Source: Luteolibacter sp. LG18
GTDB lineage: Bacteria; Verrucomicrobiota; Verrucomicrobiia; Verrucomicrobiales; Akkermansiaceae
Direction of reading: 5' to 3'
Assembly: GCF_036322585.1 (NCBI RefSeq)
Contig: NZ_AP024600.1
Span: 496,001 to 560,000, forward strand
Length of the DNA: 64,000 nucleotides
The first letter of the stretch is position 1, and every line of letters starts with the position of its first letter. Both the position numbers and the translations under genes were made by a program. Of the stretch, positions 1-8,988 are shown one piece after another. The notes under the pieces are model-generated. The model did not search any database. It saw only the letters and a program-made list of their open reading frames with translations, and had not been told where the DNA came from.

Positions 1-252
1 CACCTGCCCGAAATCGTCACCAAAAAGGACGCGAACGGCATCCGCATCGGCCGCACCATTCTCCAGCGCCCGATCACCCGGGAGGAGGTCCTGCTGCTGC
101 TCAGCCAGGGCAAGACCGGCCTGCTGCGCGGCTTCGTCTCCAACCGGACCAAGCGCAAGTTCGACGCGATGCTCACCTTCGAGGCGGACACCGGCAAGAT
201 CGGGTTCGAGTTCGAACCGCGGGCCAAGAAAACCGCGAAGACTGAATCCTGA
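1..252 (+). CDS. topB: DNA topoisomerase III-type enzyme, C-terminal end (partial)
   Basis: Only the last 83 codons are present; the gene enters from the left edge and ends at TGA 250-252. The visible segment has the pattern GRTILQRPITREEV, then LLLSQGKTGLLRGFVS, then AMLTFEADTGKIGFEFEPR. This matches the C-terminal repeat found at the end of TopB-type (type IA) DNA topoisomerases, which decatenate DNA. A basic tail (AKKTAKTES) follows. The catalytic tyrosine and Toprim domain lie outside the window, so the enzyme assignment rests on the C-terminal repeat alone. The gene is followed after 57 bases by an M50 protease on the same strand. Confidence 0.75.
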   Translation, partial: HLPEIVTKKDANGIRIGRTILQRPITREEVLLLLSQGKTGLLRGFVSNRTKRKFDAMLTFEADTGKIGFEFEPRAKKTAKTES

Positions 253-309
253 TCCGGTTTCGCTGACAGGGTGCCGGACCACCGGCCCCTTCCATCCCTG
301 TATTGCTCC

Positions 310-1026
310 ATGTTCCGCTTCACCCTGTTCGGCGTTCCGGTTGAGATCCAACCTTGGTTCTGGGTCGGAACCGCCATCTTCGGCGGCGGGATCGGCGCGA
401 GAACACCCGCACAGATCCTCGACGTCTTGATTTTCATGATCGTGGCCGCCATCTCGGTGCTCGTGCATGAATTCGGGCATGCGCTGGTGGGCCGCCGTGT
501 GGGTGGAGGTTCCGCCTCGATCTCCCTCCATGCCTTCGGCGGACTGGCCTTCAGCCAGGGCGGCCGCTTCACCCGCATGGGCCACTTCTGGCGCGTGGCC
601 GCCGGTCCCGGAGCGGGCTTCAGCCTTTTCCTCCTGACCGCCCTAGCGCTAATCGTAGCCTTCGGATTCCAGAGCGGCACCAATCTCATCGTCTACCTCA
701 CGTTCCATCAGTTCCCTGATTTTCTTTCACCCTCGGCAATCGCATTCGCGAAGGCTGAAACCCGGGTCGAGGTGGTCCACCAGTTCCTCCGGATCAATTT
801 CTGGTGGAGCCTGATCAACCTCGCACCCGTGCTGCCTCTCGATGGCGGACGCATCACCGACCTCTTTGTCACCCCTCAGCGCCGTGTCTATCAGATCGGG
901 CTGGTGGCGGGCATCGCCGTGGCGGCATTTGGCTGGTTTGGCTTCCGCAGCACCCTGATGGCCCTGATGTTCGGCTATTTCGCCTATCAGAACTATCAGA
1001 TGATGAACCAGGTGCGCTGGCGCTGA
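310..1026 (+). CDS. Site-2 protease family (M50) membrane metalloprotease
   Basis: A 238-residue integral membrane zinc protease. The zinc-binding HEFGH motif is at residues 53-57 inside a hydrophobic segment. The second M50 signature, NLAPVLPLDGGR, has Asn170 and the zinc-ligand Asp178, also in a membrane segment. There is no PDZ domain, so this is the compact SpoIVFB-like type rather than RseP. I chose ATG 310 because the family's N-terminal pattern (RFTLFGVPVEI) begins there; an in-frame GTG at 271 would add 13 unconvincing residues. The substrate cannot be inferred. The gene converges with the TauE-like gene, leaving only two bases between the stops. Confidence 0.88.
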   Translation: MFRFTLFGVPVEIQPWFWVGTAIFGGGIGARTPAQILDVLIFMIVAAISVLVHEFGHALVGRRVGGGSASISLHAFGGLAFSQGGRFTRMGHFWRVAAGPGAGFSLFLLTALALIVAFGFQSGTNLIVYLTFHQFPDFLSPSAIAFAKAETRVEVVHQFLRINFWWSLINLAPVLPLDGGRITDLFVTPQRRVYQIGLVAGIAVAAFGWFGFRSTLMALMFGYFAYQNYQMMNQVRWR

Positions 1027-1028
1027 TT

Positions 1029-1772
1029 TCACCAGAACAGCAACCGGATCCCGGCGATAGTCGAGAAACCGACGACCATCCACTCGAAGGCACGCTGCGG
1101 CACCAGCCGGATCAGGCGGCGGCCGCCGAACACGCCGATCGCCACGGCGGGCACCAGCTTGGCGTTCTCCAGCAGGCTTTCCGTGGTGATCGTCGCGAGC
1201 TGGGCATTGAGCGGCACCTTGATCAGGTTCACCAGCAGGAAGAACCGCGCGCCGGTGCCGATGAGCTCCATTTTGGGCACCCGCCGCGCCAGCAGGTAGA
1301 GCTGGATCACCGGCCCCGCGGCATTCGCCAGCATCGTGGAAAATCCGCCCGCGAGCCCCGCGAAGGTGCCGCAGCCGCGGGAATGCGCCCAGCGGTCGTA
1401 GACCTCCGGGCTCAGGCGGCGGGACGATTGCACCGCCACCATGGCCAGGATGGACACGCCGATCGCCCGGCGGAGCTGATGGTCATCCATGTGATGGAGC
1501 ACCACGCAGCCGATCAGCAGGCCGACCAAGGTCGGCAGCAGCAGCCCCCACACCGGCTTCCACGAACCGTGCTTCCGGAACGCCGGATAGGCCATCAGGT
1601 CCGCGGCGATCAGCAGCGGCAGCGCGAGGCCCACCGAGTTCTTCGCCTCGTAAAGCTCCGCGAACAGCACCACCGACACGAGCGAGATGCCGCTGAACCC
1701 GGATTTCGACAGCCCGATGCACAGCGCCGCCACAACGGCGAGGACATATCCAGCGGGCGAAAGGTGGGGCAC
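1029..1772 (-). CDS. Sulfite exporter TauE/SafE family permease
   Basis: A 247-residue, highly hydrophobic protein with about seven to eight membrane segments. It has the TauE/SafE (DUF81) pattern: an N-terminal GLSKSGFSG motif and a second-half counterpart FAGLAGGFSTMLANAAGP. Family members move small anions such as sulfite or sulfoacetate across the inner membrane, but substrate cannot be read from sequence. The start is GTG (1770-1772). It is convergent with the M50 protease and faces away from argG, so it is probably a single-gene unit. Confidence 0.85.
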   Translation of the reverse strand: MPHLSPAGYVLAVVAALCIGLSKSGFSGISLVSVVLFAELYEAKNSVGLALPLLIAADLMAYPAFRKHGSWKPVWGLLLPTLVGLLIGCVVLHHMDDHQLRRAIGVSILAMVAVQSSRRLSPEVYDRWAHSRGCGTFAGLAGGFSTMLANAAGPVIQLYLLARRVPKMELIGTGARFFLLVNLIKVPLNAQLATITTESLLENAKLVPAVAIGVFGGRRLIRLVPQRAFEWMVVGFSTIAGIRLLFW

Positions 1773-1846
1773 GCCCGGTTCCTAACCCGTCGGCCGCTCA
1801 TTCCAAGCGCCAAGGAACCATTTGCAGTCCACGCGACAAAAATTCC

Positions 1847-1958
1847 AACCGCAGATGGACAGGATGAACGCAGATGAATCCAATCATGGAACATTTCGGA
1901 CGGTCGCCTTTCATGCCATCCCCTCTTCCATCGGTGTTCATCCTGTCGATCCGTGGTT
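1847..1958. repeat. Imperfect inverted repeat with 25-base arms in the TauE-argG intergenic region
   Basis: The arms at 1847-1871 and 1934-1958 match at 21 of 25 positions when one is reverse-complemented; the shared core reads GACAGGATGAAC. About 62 bases separate them. The element lies in the 258-base gap between the starts of the divergent TauE-like gene and argG, so it overlaps their promoter region. A related motif (AACCACACAAATCC, ACGCAGATT) occurs near 60420-60450. Such sequences resemble the dispersed intergenic repeats common in verrucomicrobial and planctomycete genomes. Confidence 0.65.
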
Positions 1959-2030
1959 GAAAAATCTTCCATCGGGAAATCCGCCACTACGCTTGCACCC
2001 CCGCGCCCGGCGTGATTTTCTCCCGCCGCC

Positions 2031-3314
<1,284 letters not shown>

Positions 3315-3340
3315 GCCACCGGCCACCAACACCCTCTAGC

Positions 3341-3371
3341 AAAAGAGCGCGGGTCATCCCGCGCTCTTTTT
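3341..3371 (+). terminator. Intrinsic terminator of argG
   Basis: A perfect 13-bp stem (3341-3353 pairing with 3358-3370) around the loop TCAT, with GC-rich core GAGCGCGGG and a following T-tract. It lies 26 bases after the argG stop. The upstream A-run also gives a U-tract on the other strand, so it could stop convergent pheS transcripts too. Confidence 0.9.
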
Positions 3372-3380
3372 GTATCCGGA

Positions 3381-3515
3381 TGTAGCTGAAAGCTCCGCTT
3401 CCAGAATGTAGGGGGAAGCTCCAGCTTCCCTCTTTGGGATTGGACGTCGTTTGGCCCAACCGCCACCGCCAACAGAGCTGGCGGCGACGATTCGAAAGCG
3501 GAGCTTTCGACTACA
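3381..3515. repeat. Composite repeat with three 'tgtag..gaagctcc.gctt' units between argG and pheS
   Basis: Three related copies lie between the convergent argG and pheS genes. Unit 1 is at 3381-3402 and unit 2 at 3408-3431; both begin TGTAG and carry GAAGCTCC or AAAGCTCC then GCTT. Unit 3, at 3494-3515, is the reverse complement of unit 1 at 19 of 22 positions. Unit 2 is itself a near-perfect palindrome (GGGAAGCTCCAGCTTCCC). No coding signal is seen, and the arrangement looks like a dispersed intergenic element. Confidence 0.7.
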
Positions 3516-3523
3516 ACGCACCC

Positions 3524-4540
3524 TCAAGCGAACTGCTTGAGGAAACGCGCGTCGTTCTCGATCAGCAGGCGGATGTCCTTGATGCCCCAGCGGATCATTG
3601 CCAAGCGGTCGAGGCCCATGCCGAAGGCGAAGCCGGTGACCTTCGCGGGATCGAAGGCATCGTCCTTCCGCGCCTTGCTGATCGCCTCGAACACGGCCGG
3701 ATCGACCATGCCGCAGCCCGCGACCTCGATCCAACGCGGGGCCTGCCCCTTGGCGTGGAGCTTCACGTCGATCTCGAAGCTCGGCTCGGTGAAGGGGAAG
3801 AAGTGCGGGCGGAAACGCACCTCCGTCTCCGTGCCGAACAGCTCGCGGAAGAAGTATTCCAGCGTGCCCTTGAGATCCGGCAGCGAGACATCCTCGGCCA
3901 CGTACAGGCCTTCGAGCTGGTTGAAGACGGACAGGTGGGTAGCGTCGATCTCGTCGCGGCGGTAGGCCGAGCCGGGCGCGATGATGCGCACCGGCGGCTT
4001 CTGGCCCTCCATGGTGCGGACCTGCACGCTGGAGGTGTGGGTGCGCAGCAGCTTGCCCGAGTCGAAATAGAAGGTGTCCTTCTCGTTGCGCGCCGGGTGA
4101 TCGGCGGGCGTGTTGAGGGCGTCGAAGCAGTGGAACTCGTCCTCGATCTCCGGCCCCTCGGCGAGGGCGAAGCCCATCCGGCGCAGGATGCCGATCGCCT
4201 GGTCGCGCAGGATCGTGAGCGGGTGCAGCGAACCGGCGTTCACCGCGCGGCCCGGCAGGGTGATGTCGATTCCGGCCAGCGCGGCGCGATCGGCGGCTTC
4301 GCGGACGGCGAGCTGCTTTTCCTCCAGCGCGGTGGTGATGGCGGAGCGGGCGGCATTCAGGAGCTGGCCGACGGCGGCCTTGTCCTCCTTCGGCACGTCC
4401 TTGATGCCGGCGGCGGCCAGCGTCAGCGTGCCCTTCTTGCCGAGGACGGCGACGCGGGCATCGTCGAGCGAACGCTCGTCGGCAGCGGCGGAAATGGCGG
4501 CGAGGGCCTCGGCCTGGATGGAATCGATTTGCTCCTTCAT
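3524..4540 (-). CDS. pheS: Phenylalanyl-tRNA synthetase alpha subunit
   Basis: A 338-residue class II aminoacyl-tRNA synthetase subunit that charges tRNA-Phe as an alpha2-beta2 enzyme. The N-terminal coiled coil (about residues 1-80) is followed by the catalytic core. Motif 2 lies around PGSAYRRDEIDATH, the phenylalanine-pocket segment is HFFPFTEPSFEID, and motif 3 is FGMGLDRLAMIRWGI near residue 310. All are typical of bacterial PheS. The pheT gene, which normally follows, is not in the window: the gene is followed by the convergent argG. The order rpmI-rplT-(YcxB-NOS)-pheS on one strand suggests an ancestral rpmI-rplT-pheS cluster that has been interrupted. Confidence 0.96.
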   Translation of the reverse strand: MKEQIDSIQAEALAAISAAADERSLDDARVAVLGKKGTLTLAAAGIKDVPKEDKAAVGQLLNAARSAITTALEEKQLAVREAADRAALAGIDITLPGRAVNAGSLHPLTILRDQAIGILRRMGFALAEGPEIEDEFHCFDALNTPADHPARNEKDTFYFDSGKLLRTHTSSVQVRTMEGQKPPVRIIAPGSAYRRDEIDATHLSVFNQLEGLYVAEDVSLPDLKGTLEYFFRELFGTETEVRFRPHFFPFTEPSFEIDVKLHAKGQAPRWIEVAGCGMVDPAVFEAISKARKDDAFDPAKVTGFAFGMGLDRLAMIRWGIKDIRLLIENDARFLKQFA

Positions 4541-4608
4541 GTGCGAAAACGGACGCCGGGATAGCGGGAACCGGCGGCGACGTCAAAGCCAGTTCCCAAG
4601 GAATGTCC

Positions 4609-5631
4609 CTACTCCCAGCCAGTTTGCTCCACAAACGCCGGGCCCGGCTGGTCGCCGTCGTAATAGCGGTGGAACACCGGGCAGGCGGAGCCGGACATCG
4701 GCGGCACCAGCCACGACCAATCGCCCGGCACCTTCCGCCCGCACTCCGATTCCTTCTGGAGGTGCTGCATGAACTGGAGCGAGGCGGTGTGGTGGTCGAC
4801 GATGGTCACCCCGGCCTCGCGGAACGAATGCAGCACGGCGGTGTTCAGCTCCACCAGCGCCCGGTCCTTCCACAGCATCCGCCGCAGAGAACGATCCAGC
4901 CCCATCCGGTCGGCGATGACCGGCAGCAGGTTGTAGCGCTTCTCGTCCCCGAAATTACGCGACCCGATCTCGGTGCCCATGTAATAGCCGCTGAACGGAC
5001 AGGCCGGATACCGGAACCCCTCCCCCTCCAGCGCCATGTCCGAGATCACCGGCACCGCGTGCCAGCACAGCCCGAGATCCGCGAACCACGGCAGATCCGG
5101 ATGACTGATCTCCACCTCCATCACCGCGTCCGGCGGCAGCTCATACCATTTCGGCGCCTGCCCCGGCATCTCGATCACCAGCGGCAGGACGTCGAAACGC
5201 CCCGGCTCGTCCGGCGGCTGCCAGCCCAGCTCGATCACCCGGCGCGTGAACGCCGCCTGCTCGGGATCACCCAGCACGCTACCATCCCCGGACTCATAGC
5301 CCGCATAGCGGACGAACTGGCGGTTCCAGATCCGGATCCCACGCTCCCCCGCTTCCGCGGCGGCAAATACCGTGGCAGCGGAACGGATGCGCCCGCCATT
5401 CGTCGAAAACCGCAGATGATGGACGCAGGCCTCGAACACCTCGTCCGCCGTGCGGGCCTCCCGGGCATCGAGAACCTCCAGCGTGTTCCAGAACAAGCGG
5501 CCGATGCAGCGGGCATTGTTCCGCCAAGCGACCTTCGCCATGACGGTGAGCTCCTCCTGTGTCTGCGCGGCCTGCATGTCCGCGGCGAACGTGCCCGGGA
5601 TTTCGCAACCGTCCAGCGTGGAGACGAACAA
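4609..5631 (-). CDS. nos: Bacterial nitric oxide synthase oxygenase
   Basis: A 340-residue heme enzyme that oxidises L-arginine to citrulline and nitric oxide. The proximal heme-thiolate motif AWRNNARCIGRLFW is at about residues 35-48, with Cys42 as the predicted heme ligand. Other NOS signatures include HHLRFSTNGGRIR, IWNRQFVRYAGYE, WYELP, and GYYMGTEIGSRNF, which holds the arginine-binding Glu. Further on are LWKDRALVELN, VDHHTAS and GDWSWLVPPMS. There is no flavodoxin or reductase domain, as in other bacterial NOS, so electrons must come from cellular reductases. The start is TTG 5631, one base after the upstream YcxB-like stop. The N-terminus is about 20-30 residues shorter than Bacillus NOS, so the true start is uncertain. 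Confidence 0.93.
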   Translation of the reverse strand: MFVSTLDGCEIPGTFAADMQAAQTQEELTVMAKVAWRNNARCIGRLFWNTLEVLDAREARTADEVFEACVHHLRFSTNGGRIRSAATVFAAAEAGERGIRIWNRQFVRYAGYESGDGSVLGDPEQAAFTRRVIELGWQPPDEPGRFDVLPLVIEMPGQAPKWYELPPDAVMEVEISHPDLPWFADLGLCWHAVPVISDMALEGEGFRYPACPFSGYYMGTEIGSRNFGDEKRYNLLPVIADRMGLDRSLRRMLWKDRALVELNTAVLHSFREAGVTIVDHHTASLQFMQHLQKESECGRKVPGDWSWLVPPMSGSACPVFHRYYDGDQPGPAFVEQTGWE

Positions 5632-5632
5632 C

Positions 5633-6136
5633 TCAGGCAGGCGTTCCCATCTTCGACCGGAGAATCTCGATCGACGCTTGGAAATCGGCTTCTGCCGCGA
5701 AGGCGTGCCTCGGAAGCAGGAAACACACGGCCCCGGTTTGATAAATCGCGATCAGATCGTCCCCCACCCGCCATTTGAGCAGATCGGACCATGCCTGCGC
5801 CAAATATCCCTGTTCACTGGTCCACTTCAGCCCCTCTTCGCCCAGTTCGATCTCATAGGGCATCTGGAGCTGCTTGCGCACACGATAAGCCTTCTTCATT
5901 TGGGACGGCCCGCGAACGAAAGCCGCCCAAGCAAAAAGCCCCATCAGCCCAACGATCAACCATCGAGTCACATCCACGACCTCCCCGCGAGCAAGCTCCA
6001 CGAAGTTGTAGATCGCCATTCCCAAACCGTTGATCGCCACAAACATCATCATGAGACGAAACGTGCGGTTGCCCCGTAGAGCCAGCCAGTATGCCGACAT
6101 GTAATCCTTCTCCGTCAGCTGCACCCGGATCTTCAT
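5633..6136 (-). CDS. YcxB-like membrane protein
   Basis: A 167-residue protein with two predicted membrane segments (about residues 28-45 and 60-77, AFVRG at the end), followed by a soluble C-terminal part. That part has the pattern YEIELGEEGLKWTSEQG then AWSDLLKW then IYQTGAVCFLLPRHAF, which fits the YcxB-like C-terminal domain of unknown biochemical role. It ends one base before the NOS start, so the two are very probably co-transcribed and translationally coupled. Whether it affects NOS is unknown. Confidence 0.7.
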   Translation of the reverse strand: MKIRVQLTEKDYMSAYWLALRGNRTFRLMMMFVAINGLGMAIYNFVELARGEVVDVTRWLIVGLMGLFAWAAFVRGPSQMKKAYRVRKQLQMPYEIELGEEGLKWTSEQGYLAQAWSDLLKWRVGDDLIAIYQTGAVCFLLPRHAFAAEADFQASIEILRSKMGTPA

Positions 6137-6198
6137 GACGCCTGATCTATCCAGAAGCTCTCAAGCTGCCAAGGATACTCCGCCCATCAAGCCCCAAC

Positions 6199-6234
6199 AA
6201 AAAACCGCCGCTTGGCGAACCAAGCGGCGGTTTT
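6199..6234 (-). terminator. Intrinsic terminator of rplT
   Basis: A perfect 15-bp stem (AAAACCGCCGCTTGG pairing across loop CGAA), followed on the minus strand by a run of six T. It lies 22 bases after the rplT stop and separates the ribosomal genes from the YcxB-NOS pair. Confidence 0.9.
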
Positions 6235-6256
6235 GGGAAACGAATTCGTTTCAGGC

Positions 6257-6637
6257 TCAGGCAGCGGCTTTCGAAGCCTTGGCTTCGAGGGCCTTCTTGA
6301 CCTGCGCGACGATCGCCGAGAAAGCGGCGGCGTCGTTGATCGCGAGATCCGAGAGGATCTTGCGGTCGGCTTCGATACCGGCGGCCTTGAGGCCTTCGAT
6401 GAAGCGGGAGTAGGTGATTCCTTCGTTGCGGACGGCAGCGTTGATACGTGCGGTCCACAGGCGGCGGAACTGACCCTTGCGCTTCTTACGGTCGCGGTAT
6501 TCGTAGGTCATCGCCTTCCGCACGGCATCCTTGGCGTAGCGGAAAAGCTTCGAGCGGAATCCGCGGAAGCCCTTCGCACGCTGCAGGGTGCGCTTGCGGC
6601 GCTTGCGGCTGGCCGGGGAATTGGTGGCGCGTGGCAT
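6257..6637 (-). CDS. rplT: 50S ribosomal protein L20
   Basis: A 126-residue basic protein that binds 23S rRNA early in 50S assembly. It begins [16 protein letters not shown] and has the family cores [41 protein letters not shown] and [23 protein letters not shown]. It has a short alanine-rich C-terminal tail. It follows rpmI on the same strand with 138 bases between; a small hairpin-forming sequence lies there, and no initiation factor IF-3 gene is adjacent. Confidence 0.97.
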   Translation of the reverse strand: MPRATNSPASRKRRKRTLQRAKGFRGFRSKLFRYAKDAVRKAMTYEYRDRKKRKGQFRRLWTARINAAVRNEGITYSRFIEGLKAAGIEADRKILSDLAINDAAAFSAIVAQVKKALEAKASKAAA

Positions 6638-6775
6638 GTGTTGTGTCTCTTGAGCGGGTCGTTGTTTACTTACCTCCTACAGTCTCACCTGCTCGTGCTT
6701 CCCTTGCGGGACCAGGCTGTATGGAGGCCACCCGAAACGCGGGTGGGGGCGTGGTTGCGTCGGACGACGAGGGGA

Positions 6776-6985
6776 TCAGGCGAAGGGAAGATTTTCCTTC
6801 ACACGCTTGTGGTCTGCATCACAAACAACAACGGCCTTGCTCAGCGAGCGCTTCCGTTTGCGGCTCTTGCACTGAAGCAAGTGGCGCTTTCCTTGTTTGC
6901 GGCGCAGGATCTTCCCGGTGCCCGTCACCTTGAATCGTTTGGCGACGGCCTTTCGGGTCTTTGCTTTTCCTCCAATCCTTGGCAT
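6776..6985 (-). CDS. rpmI: 50S ribosomal protein L35
   Basis: A 69-residue, very basic ribosomal protein. The N-terminus MPRIGGKAKTRKAVAKRFK, then GTGKILRRKQGKRHLL and the KSRKRKRSLSKAV segment are characteristic of L35. It is the first gene of the rpmI-rplT pair. In many bacteria infC precedes it; here the next gene upstream is gatA, after a 191-base gap containing an inverted repeat. Confidence 0.95.
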   Translation of the reverse strand: MPRIGGKAKTRKAVAKRFKVTGTGKILRRKQGKRHLLQCKSRKRKRSLSKAVVVCDADHKRVKENLPFA

Positions 6986-7051
6986 GGGGCGGGCAGACTA
7001 GGAATCCGCGGCCCCTTGGCAAGGGAAAAGTGGCTGTTTCACAGCAGATTT

Positions 7052-7149
7052 AAGAATCCAGAGCCCAGCGAGGCGGTTTGGGGAACCCCTTCCCGCCAAA
7101 AGGCACCCGGAGTCCCGCCTCTTGTCTGGACTCTGGGGTCTGGATTCTT
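7052..7149. repeat. Inverted repeat 'aagaatccagagccc' upstream of rpmI
   Basis: The arm 7052-7066 (AAGAATCCAGAGCCC) and the arm 7135-7149 (GGGGTCTGGATTCTT) are complementary at 14 of 15 positions, with 68 bases between them. The core word (GAATCCAGA / TCTGGATTC) recurs at 61921-62130 in another inverted pair, so this is a dispersed intergenic family rather than a gene-specific leader. It sits between the end of gatA and the start of rpmI. Confidence 0.65.
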
Positions 7150-7176
7150 GTGTCTGCCGCGAAGCGGCCCAGCGGC

Positions 7177-8580
7177 CTATTCCGCCGCCTTGGCGATCTG
7201 AAGCAGCTTCGCCTCCCCGAAATGCGGACCCAAGATCTGGAGGCCGACGGGGAGTTCCGTGCCGGTATCCGAAGTGATGGTGCCGGCCGGGACCGAGATC
7301 CCGCAGATGCCCGCGAGGTTCGTGGAGAGGGTGAAGATATCCGAGAGATACTCGTGGAGCGGGTCGTTCGCGAATTCGCCGAGCTTCCGGGCGGCGGAAG
7401 GGGCCACCGGCGAGAGGATGGCGTCCACTTTCTGGAAGGCTTCCTCGAAATCGCGGCGGATCAGGGTGCGGACCTGCTGGGCGCGCTTGTAATAAGCCTC
7501 GCTGTAGCCGGAGGAGAGCACGTAGGTGCCGAGGATGATGCGGCGCTTCACCTCCGGGCCGAAGCCTTCCTCGCGGGAGCGGCGGTAGAGTTCGTCAAGA
7601 TCGGCGGGGTCCTTGGCCCGGTGGCCGTAGCGGACGCCATCGAAGCGGGAAAGGTTCGAGGACGCCTCAGCCGGGGCGATGACGTAGTAAGTCGCCACGG
7701 CATATTCGGTGTGCGGCAGGGAGATTTCCACCAGCTCGGCTCCGGCGGCGGCCAGCTTTTCGGCGGCGGCCATCACCCGGGCGCGGACCTGCGGGTCGAT
7801 GCCATCGCCGAAGTATTCCTTCGGGAGACCGAGTTTCATGCCCTTCACCCCGTCGTGCAGGGTAGCGAGGTAATCCGGCACCGGCAGGTCCAGCGAGGTG
7901 GAATCGAGCGGGTCGTAACCGGCGATCGCCTGGAGGACGAGCGCGGCGTCTTCCACCGTGTTCGTGATCGGGCCGATCTGGTCGAGGGACGAGGCGAAGG
8001 CCACCAGACCGTAGCGGGACACGCGGCCGTAGGACGGCTTCAGGCCCACCACCCCGCAGTGCGAGGCGGGCTGGCGGATCGAGCCACCGGTGTCCGAGCC
8101 GAGCGCGGCAAAGGCGGAGCCAGCGGCCACCGAAGCGGCGGAACCACCGGACGAACCGCCCGGCACGCGATCGAGATCGCGCGGGTTGCGGGTCGTCTGG
8201 AGCGCGGAGTTCTCCGTGGAGGAGCCCATCGCGAACTCATCCATGTTCAGGCGGCCGAACGGGATCGCCCCGGCGGCGCGGAGCTTCTTGATCACCGTGG
8301 CGTCGTAGGGAGAAACGTAGTTCTCCGAGAGGAACTTCGAGCCGCAGGTGCAGGGCTGGCCGATGACGTTCAGGTTGTCCTTGATCGCGATCGGGATGCC
8401 ACCGAGCGGCAGCGAGAGGTCGGCCGCGGCCGCCTCGGCCTTGGCGGCCGCCAGGTCGTAGGACAGGTAGGCGCCCACCTGCGCATCGCTGGCGGAGATT
8501 TTCGCGGCGAGGTCGTCGAGGAGCGCTTCCGGGGTGGTGGCACCGCTGCGGAGCTGTTCGCGGAGGGAAAGGAGGGACAT
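7177..8580 (-). CDS. gatA: Asp-tRNA(Asn)/Glu-tRNA(Gln) amidotransferase subunit A
   Basis: A 467-residue amidase-signature enzyme. It releases ammonia from glutamine so that GatCAB can convert Glu-tRNA(Gln) or Asp-tRNA(Asn) to the correctly amidated tRNA. The catalytic Lys is in AIKDNLN (Lys67). The signature [14 protein letters not shown] and the [11 protein letters not shown] segment supply the cis-Ser and nucleophilic Ser, and [16 protein letters not shown] follows. It starts 6 bases after the gatC stop, so gatC-gatA form an operon. gatB is not present here and must be elsewhere. Confidence 0.96.
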   Translation of the reverse strand: MSLLSLREQLRSGATTPEALLDDLAAKISASDAQVGAYLSYDLAAAKAEAAAADLSLPLGGIPIAIKDNLNVIGQPCTCGSKFLSENYVSPYDATVIKKLRAAGAIPFGRLNMDEFAMGSSTENSALQTTRNPRDLDRVPGGSSGGSAASVAAGSAFAALGSDTGGSIRQPASHCGVVGLKPSYGRVSRYGLVAFASSLDQIGPITNTVEDAALVLQAIAGYDPLDSTSLDLPVPDYLATLHDGVKGMKLGLPKEYFGDGIDPQVRARVMAAAEKLAAAGAELVEISLPHTEYAVATYYVIAPAEASSNLSRFDGVRYGHRAKDPADLDELYRRSREEGFGPEVKRRIILGTYVLSSGYSEAYYKRAQQVRTLIRRDFEEAFQKVDAILSPVAPSAARKLGEFANDPLHEYLSDIFTLSTNLAGICGISVPAGTITSDTGTELPVGLQILGPHFGEAKLLQIAKAAE

Positions 8581-8586
8581 GGCGGA

Positions 8587-8889
8587 TCAGGCTTCGGCGA
8601 TGACTTTCGGAACGCGGATCTGGTGCTGGGCCTGCTCCGGGGCGTTCTGGAGCATGGCCTCGCGCGACAGGCTTTCGTGCGGGACGTCGTCGCGCATGCG
8701 GTCGAACACCGGGGCCGGGTAGGACGTCGGCTCGATGCCGGAGACATCCAGCTTCGAAATCGTGTCCACGTAGCCGAGGATATCCTCGAGCTGGCCCTTG
8801 AACGTGGCGATCTCCTCGTCGTTCAGTTCCAAGCGGGCGAGGGTGGCGATGTTCCGCAGGGCGCGGTCATCGATGTGCGTGTTCGACAT
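8587..8889 (-). CDS. gatC: Asp-tRNA(Asn)/Glu-tRNA(Gln) amidotransferase subunit C
   Basis: A 100-residue subunit that stabilises GatA in the GatCAB complex. The family pattern is present: the IATLARLELNDEE helix, then QLEDILGYVDTISKLDVSGIEPTSYP and a C-terminal stretch with LQNAPEQ. I chose ATG 8889 (protein beginning MSNTHIDDRAL) because the residues encoded upstream in the same frame do not fit the family. It is the first gene of gatC-gatA and is divergent from the TlpA-like gene. Confidence 0.93.
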   Translation of the reverse strand: MSNTHIDDRALRNIATLARLELNDEEIATFKGQLEDILGYVDTISKLDVSGIEPTSYPAPVFDRMRDDVPHESLSREAMLQNAPEQAQHQIRVPKVIAEA

Positions 8890-8988
8890 GGCCGGGAGAG
8901 TCCAAAGCCGGGCCGGACGTGGCAAGACTCAACCGCCGCGAAGATGAGGGATTGCGCCCCGCGGGAATGACCCTCTAGGTTCCCACCC

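Noticed and set aside
7078-8970. A 630-codon plus-strand frame across gatA and gatC
   Set aside because: It is antisense to two complete, recognised amidotransferase genes and has no recognisable motif.
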